Below, one piece after another: positions 51,796-60,975 of a stretch of 64,000 nucleotides of DNA. The notes beneath the pieces were generated by a model. It was not told the origin of the DNA. It made no database searches and worked only from the letters and a program-made list of their open reading frames with translations. The position numbers and the translations under genes were made by a program. Numbering within the stretch: position 1 is the stretch's first letter; every line of letters starts with the position of its first letter. This DNA comes from Bacteroidales bacterium UBA6192 (GTDB lineage: Bacteria > Bacteroidota > Bacteroidia > Bacteroidales > F082), in assembly GCA_002422725.1 (NCBI GenBank), contig DITE01000007.1:17862-81861 (forward strand), read 5' to 3'.

Positions 51796-51830
51796 AAAGG
51801 CTGCCTGATTTTTGGCAGCCTTTACATTTT
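51796..51830 (+). terminator. Rho-independent terminator after the C69 dipeptidase
   Basis: Perfect 10-bp stem AAAGGCTGCC (51796-51805) / GGCAGCCTTT (51814-51823) with loop TGATTTTT, followed by ACATTTTTG. It is the natural end of the peptidase transcript. Confidence 0.9.
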
Positions 51831-51852
51831 TGTGATTTCTCTTATTGAACTG

Positions 51853-51928
51853 GTCTTTCTCCGTCCAAAAGGCCTGATGAACCTCGAAATGGATAAAAAT
51901 ATGTTCCTCAGGCAAATCTATTCCTGAC
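51853..51928 (-). pseudogene. Decayed copy of a T9SS sorting-domain tail
   Basis: On the minus strand this reads SGIDLPEEHIFIHFEVHQAFWTEK, matching the tail RELPSGTYFIHFEGNQAFWTEKVVIK of the protein at 51957-53129 in both DNA and protein. No start or upstream coding region belongs to it. It lies right after the stop of the full gene, so it is a leftover of a duplicated C-terminus. Confidence 0.8.
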
Positions 51929-51956
51929 GAAGTTGTTATGCAAGCAGAGCCCGGCC

Positions 51957-53129
51957 TTATTTGATTACAACCTTCTCTGTCCAAAAGGCCTGATTGCCCT
52001 CGAAATGGATAAAATATGTCCCTGAAGGCAATTCCCGGGTATCCACTATAGTAACAACATGAACCAAACCGGCTTTTTTGACCAGATTACCCCGGGTGTC
52101 GAGTATCGAATAACTGGTATAATTGCTTAAGTCGTCCAGGGAGCAGGTGAATTGAATGTAACCATCAGCAGGATTGGGATGAACTTTAATCCCAGATTTA
52201 GTCTCGTTCTTACTGTTCGAAACACTTGTTGTCAGGCAATCAGGCAGCAGCACAAACTCAAGTTGCCCCTGGTTGTTGACCCGTCCGCGCCAGCAATTTC
52301 CGTCGGGCGATTTCATGATGATTCCATGGTTGATGTCCTCAATATAAACATCACCATCTGCAACATGCAGTTTTGCTAAGGGTTCGGAGCTACCTATCCC
52401 AACGTTCCCGTTCTGAAACACAAAATGCTTGCTACTTTGGGTGCTGAAAGTGAAGTTTTGGTTGTTGGCTGCCTGTATGCTGTGGTTGGGTGTAAACAGC
52501 ATGCGCGAGTAGATGTTGTCGCCTGATGTGCCGGTGGCTTCAAGCTGTAGCGTGGCCGGCTCATTGGCATCGGCCCGGATGTGCAGCTTGGCCTCATGAT
52601 CGGTGACGTTGCCGATGCCAACGCGGCCTGATTGGAAACCCAATTCCGTTCTGCTTACAAACATCGTGGGAAATGCGCTGTTGAAGCCAACCATCAGACT
52701 TTCCTGATTATTGTTAGTTAGTTTGGCATCTACATTCCCTTTACCAATTACGAAAGCACCATTACGAGAGATTAAATTATGGCCCAAAACTAGGGAAAAG
52801 TCAGATTCTGAAGTGCTATTGCCACCAAAGGCGTAGGAAAAATTGCCTAATGCGAAAGTAGTACTTCCAATCACATAGGAATGTCCGCCAGAAGCTCTTG
52901 AATCGCTACCGATTACAACTGCATTAGATTGATCTGCAATAGAATTTCGACCAGCAACAAAGCTATAATTTCCACTCGCACTGTTAGATTCTCCAAAAGC
53001 TGAAGCTTTGATCCCTGAAACAGTATTTCCTGGACAAGTTGAACAAATTTGTCCAAAACAATCGTTGTAAAGTGCTAAAATGATAAACAAAGCAACAATA
53101 GTTCCAATAAATGTAGGTTTGATTTTCAT
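51957..53129 (-). CDS. Secreted head-repeat/stalk protein with T9SS sorting domain
   Basis: 390 residues with a signal peptide (FIGTIVALFIILALYNDC). The N-terminal mature half has YadA/Hia head-like repeats of about 14 residues (SASGNYSFVAGRNSIADQSN, RASGGHSYVIGSTTFALGN). The middle resembles phage-tail-fibre-like stalks (GRVGIGNVTDHEAKLHIRAD, FQNGNVGIGSSEPLAKLHVA, then a GIIMKSPDGNCWRGRVNNQG module). A T9SS type A domain ends it (VHPNPADGYIQFT, ending FWTEKVVIK). It should be surface-exposed, perhaps adhesive. It shares modules with the 534-residue protein at 58633-60237. Its stop is directly followed by a decayed copy of its own tail. Exact role unknown. Confidence 0.88.
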   Translation of the reverse strand: MKIKPTFIGTIVALFIILALYNDCFGQICSTCPGNTVSGIKASAFGESNSASGNYSFVAGRNSIADQSNAVVIGSDSRASGGHSYVIGSTTFALGNFSYAFGGNSTSESDFSLVLGHNLISRNGAFVIGKGNVDAKLTNNNQESLMVGFNSAFPTMFVSRTELGFQSGRVGIGNVTDHEAKLHIRADANEPATLQLEATGTSGDNIYSRMLFTPNHSIQAANNQNFTFSTQSSKHFVFQNGNVGIGSSEPLAKLHVADGDVYIEDINHGIIMKSPDGNCWRGRVNNQGQLEFVLLPDCLTTSVSNSKNETKSGIKVHPNPADGYIQFTCSLDDLSNYTSYSILDTRGNLVKKAGLVHVVTIVDTRELPSGTYFIHFEGNQAFWTEKVVIK

Positions 53130-53135
53130 TGTTAT

Positions 53136-54593
53136 TTAGTATTTAGTAAATTTTTGGGTTTCAATAATCTTTTTATCAATTGTAAAAGAAATCACATATG
53201 CTCCGGCCGGATAAAGCGATATATCAATCATGCTATTTTTATCACCTGAATACCCCTCATACAAAACCCTGTTTTGCATATCACGTAAAGCAAAGGTATA
53301 TTGTGGCAGTGTGGTCTCAACATGAAGCTGTGTAGTAGCCGGGTTAGGATATATCCGAAAACTGTACAAAGGTTCTTCAGACCCAACTATGTAGACTAGT
53401 TCGCCATCCTTATCAAGCTTTAAAAACAACACATTAAAAACCTTGGTTGTGTGGTTAAACTTGCGTGCGCTTAAAAAGCATCCACCATCGCTAGTTGCCT
53501 TTATATATCTTGTATCATAGTAGCCATCACCGCCAATATAGCGCCTGTATCGTTCCTGTAGCTGTTCATTGGTTTGGCCCATCATAATATAGTTGGTATA
53601 TTGCTCCGGAGGATAACCGATATATACGTCAATGGTGCCTGCATAAAAAATACTGTCGTAATTTTGAAAGCTGATGGGAGAATCCCATGCGGGATAATCA
53701 AACGAATCATATTCGCCAAACTGATTGAAGTGGATCGGGTTCATCAAGGTGTCGTACAAACCAATACACAGCTCATCATCCTGGAACTGAGCACCAATAC
53801 GTCTGCATTCATAAGCCAGGTAAAAGCTTGTATCGTCTTTCCACCTGAGTGTCATTGTCCTCATTTCATAAGGATCAAGGGCCTCGCTGTACAAATGGTT
53901 GAAAGTAGTATCGAACACCGCCCTTGACGCCTGGTTGATAGGATCAAGGCCCCCTTTCGAAAACAACCAAATCCTGTTTCCAGCAGGGTTAAATGTGTAT
54001 TCAAAAAGATCCATAGTACCATCATGATATATATGGTACCTGACAATATTTCCCTGGTTATCTAACCTAATGAAAAAGGGGCGCAAACTACCTGATATGG
54101 TAAAAGTGATATATCCAAATGCATAATAGCCATAATTATCAGGGTAAATGTTGCTTATGAACATATCATATATTTCAGGAAGAAAATGATGTTTTGACCA
54201 CATTTTATTAAACTGGTCATCAACCTCCATGAACATTAACGAAAGTGAATCACTGTCAGGGTATCGGGAAAAACCGGCTATAAGATATCCACCATTATTG
54301 TTTTCAGCAATGGAAGAAAATCCAAACACGGTATCCCCCATTACCGGATACAATGTACTGGTATCGCCCAATGGACTAAATTTCAAAAATCCAGCCCTAT
54401 ATAATTCTACACCAGGGGCATAGTCATGGCCTATATACTCGGTTACCAGTGCAACCAGATTACCATTAGCTTCCTCAACCACTTCATTTGGGTATTTTAT
54501 ATACTCCGATTCCAGAAAAAAGCTAAAAGTGTTTTGTGCTAAAGTCTGGTTGCAAAAAAGAAAAAGAGCTACTATAACTGAATATCTAGTCAT
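53136..54593 (-). CDS. Secreted protein of unknown function with T9SS sorting domain
   Basis: About 485 residues from ATG 54593, where a signal peptide begins (MTRYSVIVALFLFCNQTLAQ); the frame remains open up to 54695, but that part reads through another gene's remnant. The mature part is a long beta-rich repeat region without a named fold that I can see (for example SIAENNNGGYLIAGFSRYPD and YGYYAFGYITFTISG). It resembles the neighbouring 502-residue protein in layout and phrases (EVVEEANGNLVALV here, FEDGAGNFVGIYGK there). T9SS type A domain: YSFRIYPNPATTQLHVETTL. It ends six bp before the 390-residue gene's start. Confidence 0.85.
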   Translation of the reverse strand: MTRYSVIVALFLFCNQTLAQNTFSFFLESEYIKYPNEVVEEANGNLVALVTEYIGHDYAPGVELYRAGFLKFSPLGDTSTLYPVMGDTVFGFSSIAENNNGGYLIAGFSRYPDSDSLSLMFMEVDDQFNKMWSKHHFLPEIYDMFISNIYPDNYGYYAFGYITFTISGSLRPFFIRLDNQGNIVRYHIYHDGTMDLFEYTFNPAGNRIWLFSKGGLDPINQASRAVFDTTFNHLYSEALDPYEMRTMTLRWKDDTSFYLAYECRRIGAQFQDDELCIGLYDTLMNPIHFNQFGEYDSFDYPAWDSPISFQNYDSIFYAGTIDVYIGYPPEQYTNYIMMGQTNEQLQERYRRYIGGDGYYDTRYIKATSDGGCFLSARKFNHTTKVFNVLFLKLDKDGELVYIVGSEEPLYSFRIYPNPATTQLHVETTLPQYTFALRDMQNRVLYEGYSGDKNSMIDISLYPAGAYVISFTIDKKIIETQKFTKY

Positions 54594-54624
54594 AACTAAT
54601 CTATTGGAGGTACTAGGCCATAAA

Positions 54625-54744
54625 TTACTTGAAATTACTTGCGCCATTACCAACAGGTTCCTGTGGGCAATAGACACATTCCTGACTCTTGACATTGTTA
54701 AGGCAGAGTATTGCTATTACTAAAACAAATACATGCTTTTTCAT
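54625..54744 (-). pseudogene. Truncated head-repeat protein: signal peptide and first mature residues only
   Basis: A clean 39-codon frame from ATG 54744: MKKHVFVLVIAILCLNNVKS (signal peptide) then QECVYCPQEPVGNGASNFK and a TAA. The stretch encoding ECVYCPQEP is identical over 29 bases to the start of the 534-residue protein (54656-54684 against 60113-60141). The rest of that protein is absent here. It starts 13 bp after the stop of the 502-residue gene, so it still lies in the operon. It could be expressed as a short exported peptide. Confidence 0.75.
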
Positions 54745-54757
54745 TTTGATTAGATTG

Positions 54758-56266
54758 TTAATGTATTACTATTTTTCCTTTCTCGATTAGGCCGGTTTCA
54801 TTTCTGATAGCCCACATATAAATTCCTTTGGGGAAATGCCTTACTTTAATTCTGGATTCCAAAGCACTCAATGCTTGAGAAGAAACTAATGAGCCAGTTA
54901 AGTTATATAAATCAAATATTGCATGTTGATACTCAGCTGTTCGCACAATCATATCCTCGCTGGCCGGGTTTGGAAAGACTATGGCCCTTTTCAATCCAAA
55001 ATATGGATTGTTCGGGCTTGCCTCTTCATGTATCCCAACCGTAAGTTCCAGACTATCATACTTCACTATGTAAGCATCACGCTCTTTGTATTGAGTAAGA
55101 TGGTCAAACCTAGTTGTACAAAAAATAAGCCCTCCATCTTTGGTAGCTGCCATATGCGAGAACCAATAATAAGCATCTCCCCCGAAGTACTTCTCGGTCA
55201 GCAGATTCAAGTCCTGATCAAATTTGCCAATGGCAACCCAGGAAGGATGGCCTACCCACAAATCCGGTTCATAGTCAAAAGTGCATATGCTGTAAATGGC
55301 ATCCGGGTAATGGTAGTCCAAATGCTTAAACCCTGTATGTTTATTAATTAGTCGGTCAGGATTGGTAAATGAGGCTGAATCAGTCACCTGGAGCAACGTA
55401 TCAAAGGAATAGAGATTAATTTGCTGTTTTCCATTAGTAAAAGGAAACCAAAACAGCCCGGATACAATGAGTCTTCCATCAGGCAAAAGACAGGACGAAA
55501 CACGATCAAAAAATCTTCGATGTGGCAGTGCCCTGATTTGTTCCAAATTAAGATCAAGTTCAATCATTTCACTCTCGGCCCAAAAAACATCATCGTATGC
55601 CCCGGATGTTTGGAGTACAAACCCGCTTGAATCATGGTTATAGGTAACATCATACACGTATCTTCCCGCACTGTCACCATGATAGGTTCTTGCGGCAAGG
55701 CTGTCTCCAAAATCCGAAAACTTAAACAACACCAGGGTTTTTTGATCATTATTAAAATTTGCTGCAAAAAGGTTCTCCTGTGCGTCAAGTTTAAGGTATT
55801 GAGGAAAATAAATCGTGTATCCCCAAACTGATAGAGGACGCAATTGGAACACCTTTTTCCAAATAATATTGAAATCCTCATCAAGTTTGGTGAATATCTG
55901 AAACGTTTGTGAATGATGGTTTCCGGCTAAATAGGCATTCTCAAAGAGTACATACCCCACAGGATCATTTTCTAGATTCCAAACACCCTTTTCAACGATA
56001 ATAGTGTCCTGATGTGAAGCGAGTACTTTTGCCGCTATGGAATCGCCTTGGGGATTTAGTTTAAGCAAATACCTTGTTATTATCTCTGTATTCAAGTCTT
56101 GTTTACCATATATGCCAACAAAGTTTCCCGCACCATCCTCAAAAATACTTCCTGCACCTTCATCTGCAAGCTCTGCCTTAATATAGACAAAGCTATGTTG
56201 AGCAAACAGTACAATACATTGAAAATGAATAAATATTGTCAGTATAATTCTCATTAAAACTTTCAT
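54758..56266 (-). CDS. Secreted protein of unknown function with T9SS sorting domain
   Basis: 502 residues (a second ATG at 56254 is possible) with a signal peptide (MRIILTIFIHFQCIVLFAQ). The mature part is beta-rich with about ten strand-loop units, including ENDPVGYVLFENAYLAGNHH, YNHDSSGFVLQTSGAYDDVF and MAATKDGGLIFCTTRFDHLT. The last of these looks like a delta-60-type or propeller repeat, but I cannot name the fold. The T9SS type A domain has RAIVFPNPASEDMIVRTAEY. It is one of a group of same-strand cargo genes and shares layout with the 53136-54593 protein, which suggests an old duplication. Confidence 0.85.
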   Translation of the reverse strand: MKVLMRIILTIFIHFQCIVLFAQHSFVYIKAELADEGAGSIFEDGAGNFVGIYGKQDLNTEIITRYLLKLNPQGDSIAAKVLASHQDTIIVEKGVWNLENDPVGYVLFENAYLAGNHHSQTFQIFTKLDEDFNIIWKKVFQLRPLSVWGYTIYFPQYLKLDAQENLFAANFNNDQKTLVLFKFSDFGDSLAARTYHGDSAGRYVYDVTYNHDSSGFVLQTSGAYDDVFWAESEMIELDLNLEQIRALPHRRFFDRVSSCLLPDGRLIVSGLFWFPFTNGKQQINLYSFDTLLQVTDSASFTNPDRLINKHTGFKHLDYHYPDAIYSICTFDYEPDLWVGHPSWVAIGKFDQDLNLLTEKYFGGDAYYWFSHMAATKDGGLIFCTTRFDHLTQYKERDAYIVKYDSLELTVGIHEEASPNNPYFGLKRAIVFPNPASEDMIVRTAEYQHAIFDLYNLTGSLVSSQALSALESRIKVRHFPKGIYMWAIRNETGLIEKGKIVIH

Positions 56267-56392
56267 TATTAGGCCTATGTTTTTAATTGCTCATTCAAAA
56301 TGTCTGTTTTATATACTGTTACTACAGATTAACTTGCACTGACCCTGCCAAGGTGCAGTGGAGTTTGCCTAATTATTTTTCATGCTTCCATT

Positions 56393-58507
56393 CTAATGTC
56401 TTACGAACAAGGCTCCTTTATAAAACTGTTTGTTCTTTTCAATTTGAAGGTAATAAACAGCAGGGGATAGTCCTGACAAATCTAGTCGCATTGATGCATA
56501 AAGGGCTTCCCCTTCCTTTATCGTTTTTCCATTCATGTCGGTAATCTTGTATCTGTAAGTACTATTCATATCAAACCCTGACAAATCGAAATGCAACGAT
56601 TCTGTTACTGGATTTGGATAAACCTTAAGTCTTATTTCGGAAGGTATGAAAAAATCGTGCTGATGTACGAAGAGATCGTTTCTGAGAATTTCAACACCCT
56701 GATATACGGGTAAATATAATAATCCTGATCGAACTTCGAAATCTCGGACAGGTAATCTGCGAGGGTAATAACCACATAATTGCGGTGAATGTAATTCTGA
56801 CATGTCATACACAGATATTCCATATGCCCAGTCAGTGAGATATAAGTAATTGTTTTCAGAGGTAATTGAACCACGAATTATTCCGCACGAGAAATTCTTT
56901 ACGAAGGAAATGTTGTTCATGTTTTCTGTATTATAAACCTCGATGCAGTAATCGGTTAATTGCCCGGAACTTCCTTTTAATACATAAAAACAGTTTGTTC
57001 CCCATGCAACAGAAATAGTGCTGAAAGTTTGTTTGTCAAACACTTTCTGAGAATTTGCCGGATCGGTGATGTCATAGATTTCAAAACCCAAAAAGGTACC
57101 AACGAGCAGGTGTTGGTCTTTTGTAGCCATTGACTGGACACCTTTGTCCATAGTCTTGATAAGAACAATATTATACGGGTCCGAAATATCATAAATGTAG
57201 AATTTACTGTATTCTGCAACAAATAAAAGGTTGTTATGCTTGTGTATCAAAGGATAATATTGTGGGCAAGGGATAGAACTAACCTGGACCGGGTTCGTTA
57301 CATCCTGCATGTCGAAAACCTTAATCTGGCCGCCATCTGATACAAACAACAGATCGTCTTTCGCAAAAACGGTTGTGGCATTAATTATTGATGGCAAATT
57401 AAGTGGGATTTCAACTGGAAGCGTGGAGTTGGAGATGTCGAGAATCCTTATGGGATATTCACTACCATTAGGACTGTCAGCCGTAACATAAATCCTATTT
57501 TCCCATTGGGTAAGTTTACGAGATGACCCATGAAAGTTAAATCGGTGTAGCTCGAGGATCTGGCCCGGGTTGCTGATATCAAGCAATTGGAGGGTGTTTA
57601 ACCCTGACAGAATTGCATGCTCACCTTTGAACATTGCCCTTTTGCTGTGGAATGGGGCTGTAAATCTCCCGATTACCGCAGGGTTATACTCGTCCGTTAT
57701 ATCGTAAAGTGCTATTCCATATTCGTATTCACAAACGATGGCCGTTGTACCTGAAATATCTATAGATACTGTTTTGTTCTTGCTGCCTGAAAAAGAAACA
57801 AATTTTATGGGGCGTATAGGATTAGAAATATCAAGTGTCAGTATTCCGTGATCAAATGATGCTGCATATAAACGATTGCCTACAGCTACCATATCTGTTT
57901 CATAACTTGTTGTATCATACATGGAAAGAAAGTCAGGCAAAGCAGGATCTTCAAGATCATACACCCTGATACCTGCCTGAAGCCCGCTGACAAATAAGAG
58001 TTGTTCATGTATCAGGACTTTGTAAAGCTTTGAGTTTATGACCAAATGATTCACAACAACCGGATTTGCCGCATCGGATATGTCCACTACGATTAAGCCG
58101 TTTTCATCAGAAGTGATATAGGCATAGTTGTCGCTTACATCTATCGACCTTAAAAGCGGTAAAGTTTCCATCTCAGCGAGTATAAATGGGCTGCTTCGGT
58201 CTGTGACATCAACAATTATCAAACTCCCTTCATAGTTTGCCACATAAACCTTGTTGCCAACAGCACGCATGGAGTAGATTACGTCGGCACAAAACAATTC
58301 ACTTAACAAAGCGGGTGAAGCCGGATCGGTATAATCGTAAATCTGCAATACTCCGCCATCGGTAGTGAAAACGGTGTTGCCCTCCATCTCCATGGTATAG
58401 GAAACACCGTAGGGCCATTTCCCATGAAGACTGAGGTGCTGGTTCTCCTGTGCGACAGCACAGAAAAAAAACGCTAGGAATGACAGAATCAGGATGAGTC
58501 TTTTCAT
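56393..58507 (-). CDS. Secreted LVIVD-repeat protein with T9SS sorting domain
   Basis: 704 residues with a signal peptide (LILILSFLAFFFCAVAQ). The mature part is made of LVIVD-type repeats forming a large propeller: GSLIIVDVTDRSSPFILAEM, NGLIVVDISDAANPVVVNHL, AGIRVYDLEDPALPDFLSMY, HGILTLDISNPIRPIKFVSF and several more, spaced about 45 residues. The T9SS type A domain is LKVYPNPVTESLHFDLSGFD, ending QFYKGALFVRH. Such proteins are surface-exposed, and their ligand is unknown. It lies among other T9SS cargo genes; 126 bp of noncoding DNA separates it from the next one. Confidence 0.9.
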   Translation of the reverse strand: MKRLILILSFLAFFFCAVAQENQHLSLHGKWPYGVSYTMEMEGNTVFTTDGGVLQIYDYTDPASPALLSELFCADVIYSMRAVGNKVYVANYEGSLIIVDVTDRSSPFILAEMETLPLLRSIDVSDNYAYITSDENGLIVVDISDAANPVVVNHLVINSKLYKVLIHEQLLFVSGLQAGIRVYDLEDPALPDFLSMYDTTSYETDMVAVGNRLYAASFDHGILTLDISNPIRPIKFVSFSGSKNKTVSIDISGTTAIVCEYEYGIALYDITDEYNPAVIGRFTAPFHSKRAMFKGEHAILSGLNTLQLLDISNPGQILELHRFNFHGSSRKLTQWENRIYVTADSPNGSEYPIRILDISNSTLPVEIPLNLPSIINATTVFAKDDLLFVSDGGQIKVFDMQDVTNPVQVSSIPCPQYYPLIHKHNNLLFVAEYSKFYIYDISDPYNIVLIKTMDKGVQSMATKDQHLLVGTFLGFEIYDITDPANSQKVFDKQTFSTISVAWGTNCFYVLKGSSGQLTDYCIEVYNTENMNNISFVKNFSCGIIRGSITSENNYLYLTDWAYGISVYDMSELHSPQLCGYYPRRLPVRDFEVRSGLLYLPVYQGVEILRNDLFVHQHDFFIPSEIRLKVYPNPVTESLHFDLSGFDMNSTYRYKITDMNGKTIKEGEALYASMRLDLSGLSPAVYYLQIEKNKQFYKGALFVRH

Positions 58508-58632
58508 TGTTTTGGTTTTTAAGTCAAGATTACATTTCCAAATACTATTTGATAATCAATTTGATATCATGAATAGCGAATTCAATTTATGCACTGTTGT
58601 TTCACAATACTCAACTTGCCGGCAGCCTTTTT

Positions 58633-60237
58633 TCACTGTTTCACAACCTTAGCACTTTCGACCACCTGCCCGTTGATTTCGAGCTGGATCAGGTAGGTTC
58701 CTGTTACCAGCCATGCCATGTTTAGCGTGGTTTTATCAGCGCTGATTTTCTGGCGGCTCAGCTGTGCGCCATCAGGCGAAACAAGCAACAGCATGCCTTG
58801 CTGACCTTTCAGGCTTGTTTCCACGGTAATGCTGTTGGATGCAGGATTGGGAAACACCCGCATATGGCTGTTTTGCTTTAGAAGTTCAGACCCTGTGGAG
58901 GTAAAGTCGGGACAGGTAGCCTGCACAAAGTTCAGCAAACCCTGGTCGGTGAGGGTGCCACGCCAGCACTGACCGTTGGGCGACTTCATGATGATACCGG
59001 TATTGATATCTTCCATAAAGATATCCCCATTCTGAAACACAAAGTTCTTTTCATCGGTGGTTCGGAACCTGAAGTCATCACCGGTGCTGGCAGTTATATG
59101 ATGTTCACCGGTGAAATACATCCGGGAGGGCTTCCCTGTGCCGGTTGATTCTAGTATTATTGTCGCATCCTCGTCCTCATCGGCACGTATGTGCAGTTTG
59201 GCTTGTGGGGCGGTGACATTGCCGATGCCGATGCGGCCGGTGTTGTATACTGCTTGCGGCTGCGAAACAAAAAAAGTGGGATACTCACTATCGAACCCAA
59301 TCATAAGCGACTGTGGAATATTGTTGATTAACCGTCTCGTTTCGTCTTTGCCTGAACCTATAACGATGCTATAATTTCTGCTTACGACCAAATCTTTTCC
59401 AATAGCAATGCTTCCTTGCTGGTTGGCCTCGCTTCTGAAGCCAATAACATTTGATGAACCACCACTGGCAATATTGCCGTAACCAAATGAAGAAGCATAA
59501 TCGCCACTTCCATTGATACCTCCATATATTCTTACGTTTTGTGGTTGACTGACCTCGCCAACCTGCATATCGCCGCTAATATGCAGTTTGGCCTGTGGTT
59601 GCGAATTACCAATGCCAATATTCCCGTTTTCAAAAACAAATGCCTGGCCGGTTTCGGTTTCAAATCGCATATCGCCTCCATCTTGTGCGCTGATGCTGTT
59701 GTTTTGCCCAAGTCGGATACGGGCTGCTTGGTTTACCCCTGTTGGTTCTAGAAAAAGGTCAGCATCTTCTTCTGCATCTGCCCGGATGTGCAGCTTGGCC
59801 TCAGGGGCGGTGACGTTGCCGATGCCGATGCGGCCGGTGGTGAAAGGGGTTGGTGAAGTGCTAACAAAAAAGGTTGGTTTGGTACTGCCAAATCCAATCA
59901 TCAGACTTCTTTGCATATTATTTACCAAATAATTGCTGCCGTTAACACCAGTGCCAATTACGAAATTGTATGGTATGGTTGATTTCACGTAAACACCCAT
60001 GGCAAAACTATTGCTTGCTTCACTTGTAGTTGTTGAATAGATCCCCATAGCAATAGAGCTGGAGCCTGCCGCTTCTGTATAAGGTCCTATATTGCTCGCA
60101 GTTGGTGAAATCGGTTCCTGTGGGCAATAGACACATTCCTGGCTAAAAACAAGGTTTGATGACAAAACTAACAGCAAAGTAAAAAGTGAATATCTCATAA
60201 ATACTGATCCTGAAAAGATTTTGATTCGTTTTTTCAT
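58633..60237 (-). CDS. Secreted head-repeat/stalk protein with internal duplication and T9SS sorting domain
   Basis: 534 residues. The signal peptide is RYSLFTLLLVLSSNLVFSQ; the ATG at 60198 would give a shorter, more typical signal than 60237. The mature start is ECVYCPQEPISPTASNIGPY. The protein has two similar halves. Each contains head-like Gly/Ser repeats (AAGSSSIAMGIYSTTTSEAS; ASSFGYGNIASGGSSNVIGF), a SLMIGF-x-TFFVS unit and GRIGIGNVTAPEAKLHIRAD or GRIGIGNVTAPQAKLHIRAD. Then come a single GIIMKSPNGQCWRGTLTDQG module and a T9SS type A domain (MRVFPNPASNSITVETSL, ending VESAKVVKQ). The repeat and stalk modules match the 390-residue protein. Role unknown; likely surface fibre or adhesin. 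Confidence 0.9.
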   Translation of the reverse strand: MKKRIKIFSGSVFMRYSLFTLLLVLSSNLVFSQECVYCPQEPISPTASNIGPYTEAAGSSSIAMGIYSTTTSEASNSFAMGVYVKSTIPYNFVIGTGVNGSNYLVNNMQRSLMIGFGSTKPTFFVSTSPTPFTTGRIGIGNVTAPEAKLHIRADAEEDADLFLEPTGVNQAARIRLGQNNSISAQDGGDMRFETETGQAFVFENGNIGIGNSQPQAKLHISGDMQVGEVSQPQNVRIYGGINGSGDYASSFGYGNIASGGSSNVIGFRSEANQQGSIAIGKDLVVSRNYSIVIGSGKDETRRLINNIPQSLMIGFDSEYPTFFVSQPQAVYNTGRIGIGNVTAPQAKLHIRADEDEDATIILESTGTGKPSRMYFTGEHHITASTGDDFRFRTTDEKNFVFQNGDIFMEDINTGIIMKSPNGQCWRGTLTDQGLLNFVQATCPDFTSTGSELLKQNSHMRVFPNPASNSITVETSLKGQQGMLLLVSPDGAQLSRQKISADKTTLNMAWLVTGTYLIQLEINGQVVESAKVVKQ

Positions 60238-60925
60238 TGTTCGATGATTTTAACGTTTTCGACTATGTTATTTTCATTTCTAACCTTTTTCCCTCAATGT
60301 TGGCAAATTACTGTCTACTAAATTAGACTTTCTATACTATTAATTGCAAAAACACACAAAATCACACATTATTTTTGTCGTATTTATGATTTAATTGAAT
60401 TAAGACTAAATGTAAACAAGCGTTTAAGTTTTTTATTTAGAATACATTAAAGAAATTTTTTTCACAAGCATTTCCGAGTGAAAAAATATTTTTCAACTGC
60501 ATTTTTTTTATTCAACTAAGCAGCTTTTCAAAGCATTCCTGTATGTATGAACAGGCTGTTTCCATGGCTGTTTCAGAGTGTATCGTAACCAATTATCTTC
60601 CTGATCTTAACCCGTGATACACCACCTGCTTGCCTGGATCCCAGACTCAAAGTAAAACACAGATAAGTAGAGGTTTACAATTACCATAGTGGTGCCTTTA
60701 TACATTTATCGCAAAAACGGTGCTTCCAAGCCTTTCGCGGATTCAGGCATGAAATTATAAAGCATTCTGCTTATGATTGCAGCTCTTGAATATGAAATAG
60801 TTGCCTTTTAAGAGTCTGTATGAAATAATATTGATTCCAAAGATGCATTTCCCGGTTTTATTCAAATGAAAATCATGGATTTCATCCGAAATCAATAGTA
60901 TTGATCTTCCGTTGACTGGTTTTGC
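60238..60925. other. Long AT-rich noncoding region
   Basis: About 690 bp with no gene I can support. Visible features are an AT-rich imperfect hairpin TTTTTTCAC (60457-60465)/GTGAAAAAA (60478-60486) and a small stem CCTGT/ACAGG around 60540-60556. It separates the minus-strand cargo genes from the plus-strand coiled-coil gene and probably carries both promoters. Confidence 0.5.
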
Positions 60926-60956
60926 TTGCAAATTATGCAAAAAAGTCCTATTTTTG
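60926..60956 (+). promoter_or_regulatory. Promoter-like TTG-N20-TATTTTTG
   Basis: TTG at 60926-60928 and TATTTTTG at 60949-60956 are spaced 20 bases, the expected Bacteroidota layout, with the -7 element exactly TAnnTTTG. The start codon at 60976 is 20 bases downstream, giving a leader of about 13 nt. Confidence 0.6.
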
Positions 60957-60975
60957 TGGGCAAAGACTGATTGAT

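Noticed and set aside
51957..60237. Tail-fibre-like and head-repeat genes as prophage remains
   Set aside because: Each has a signal peptide and T9SS sorting domain, and no phage structural, packaging or integrase genes are present.
60755..60940. 61-codon minus-strand frame in the long intergenic region
   Set aside because: Low-complexity, overlaps the promoter of the coiled-coil gene, and no homology is recognised.
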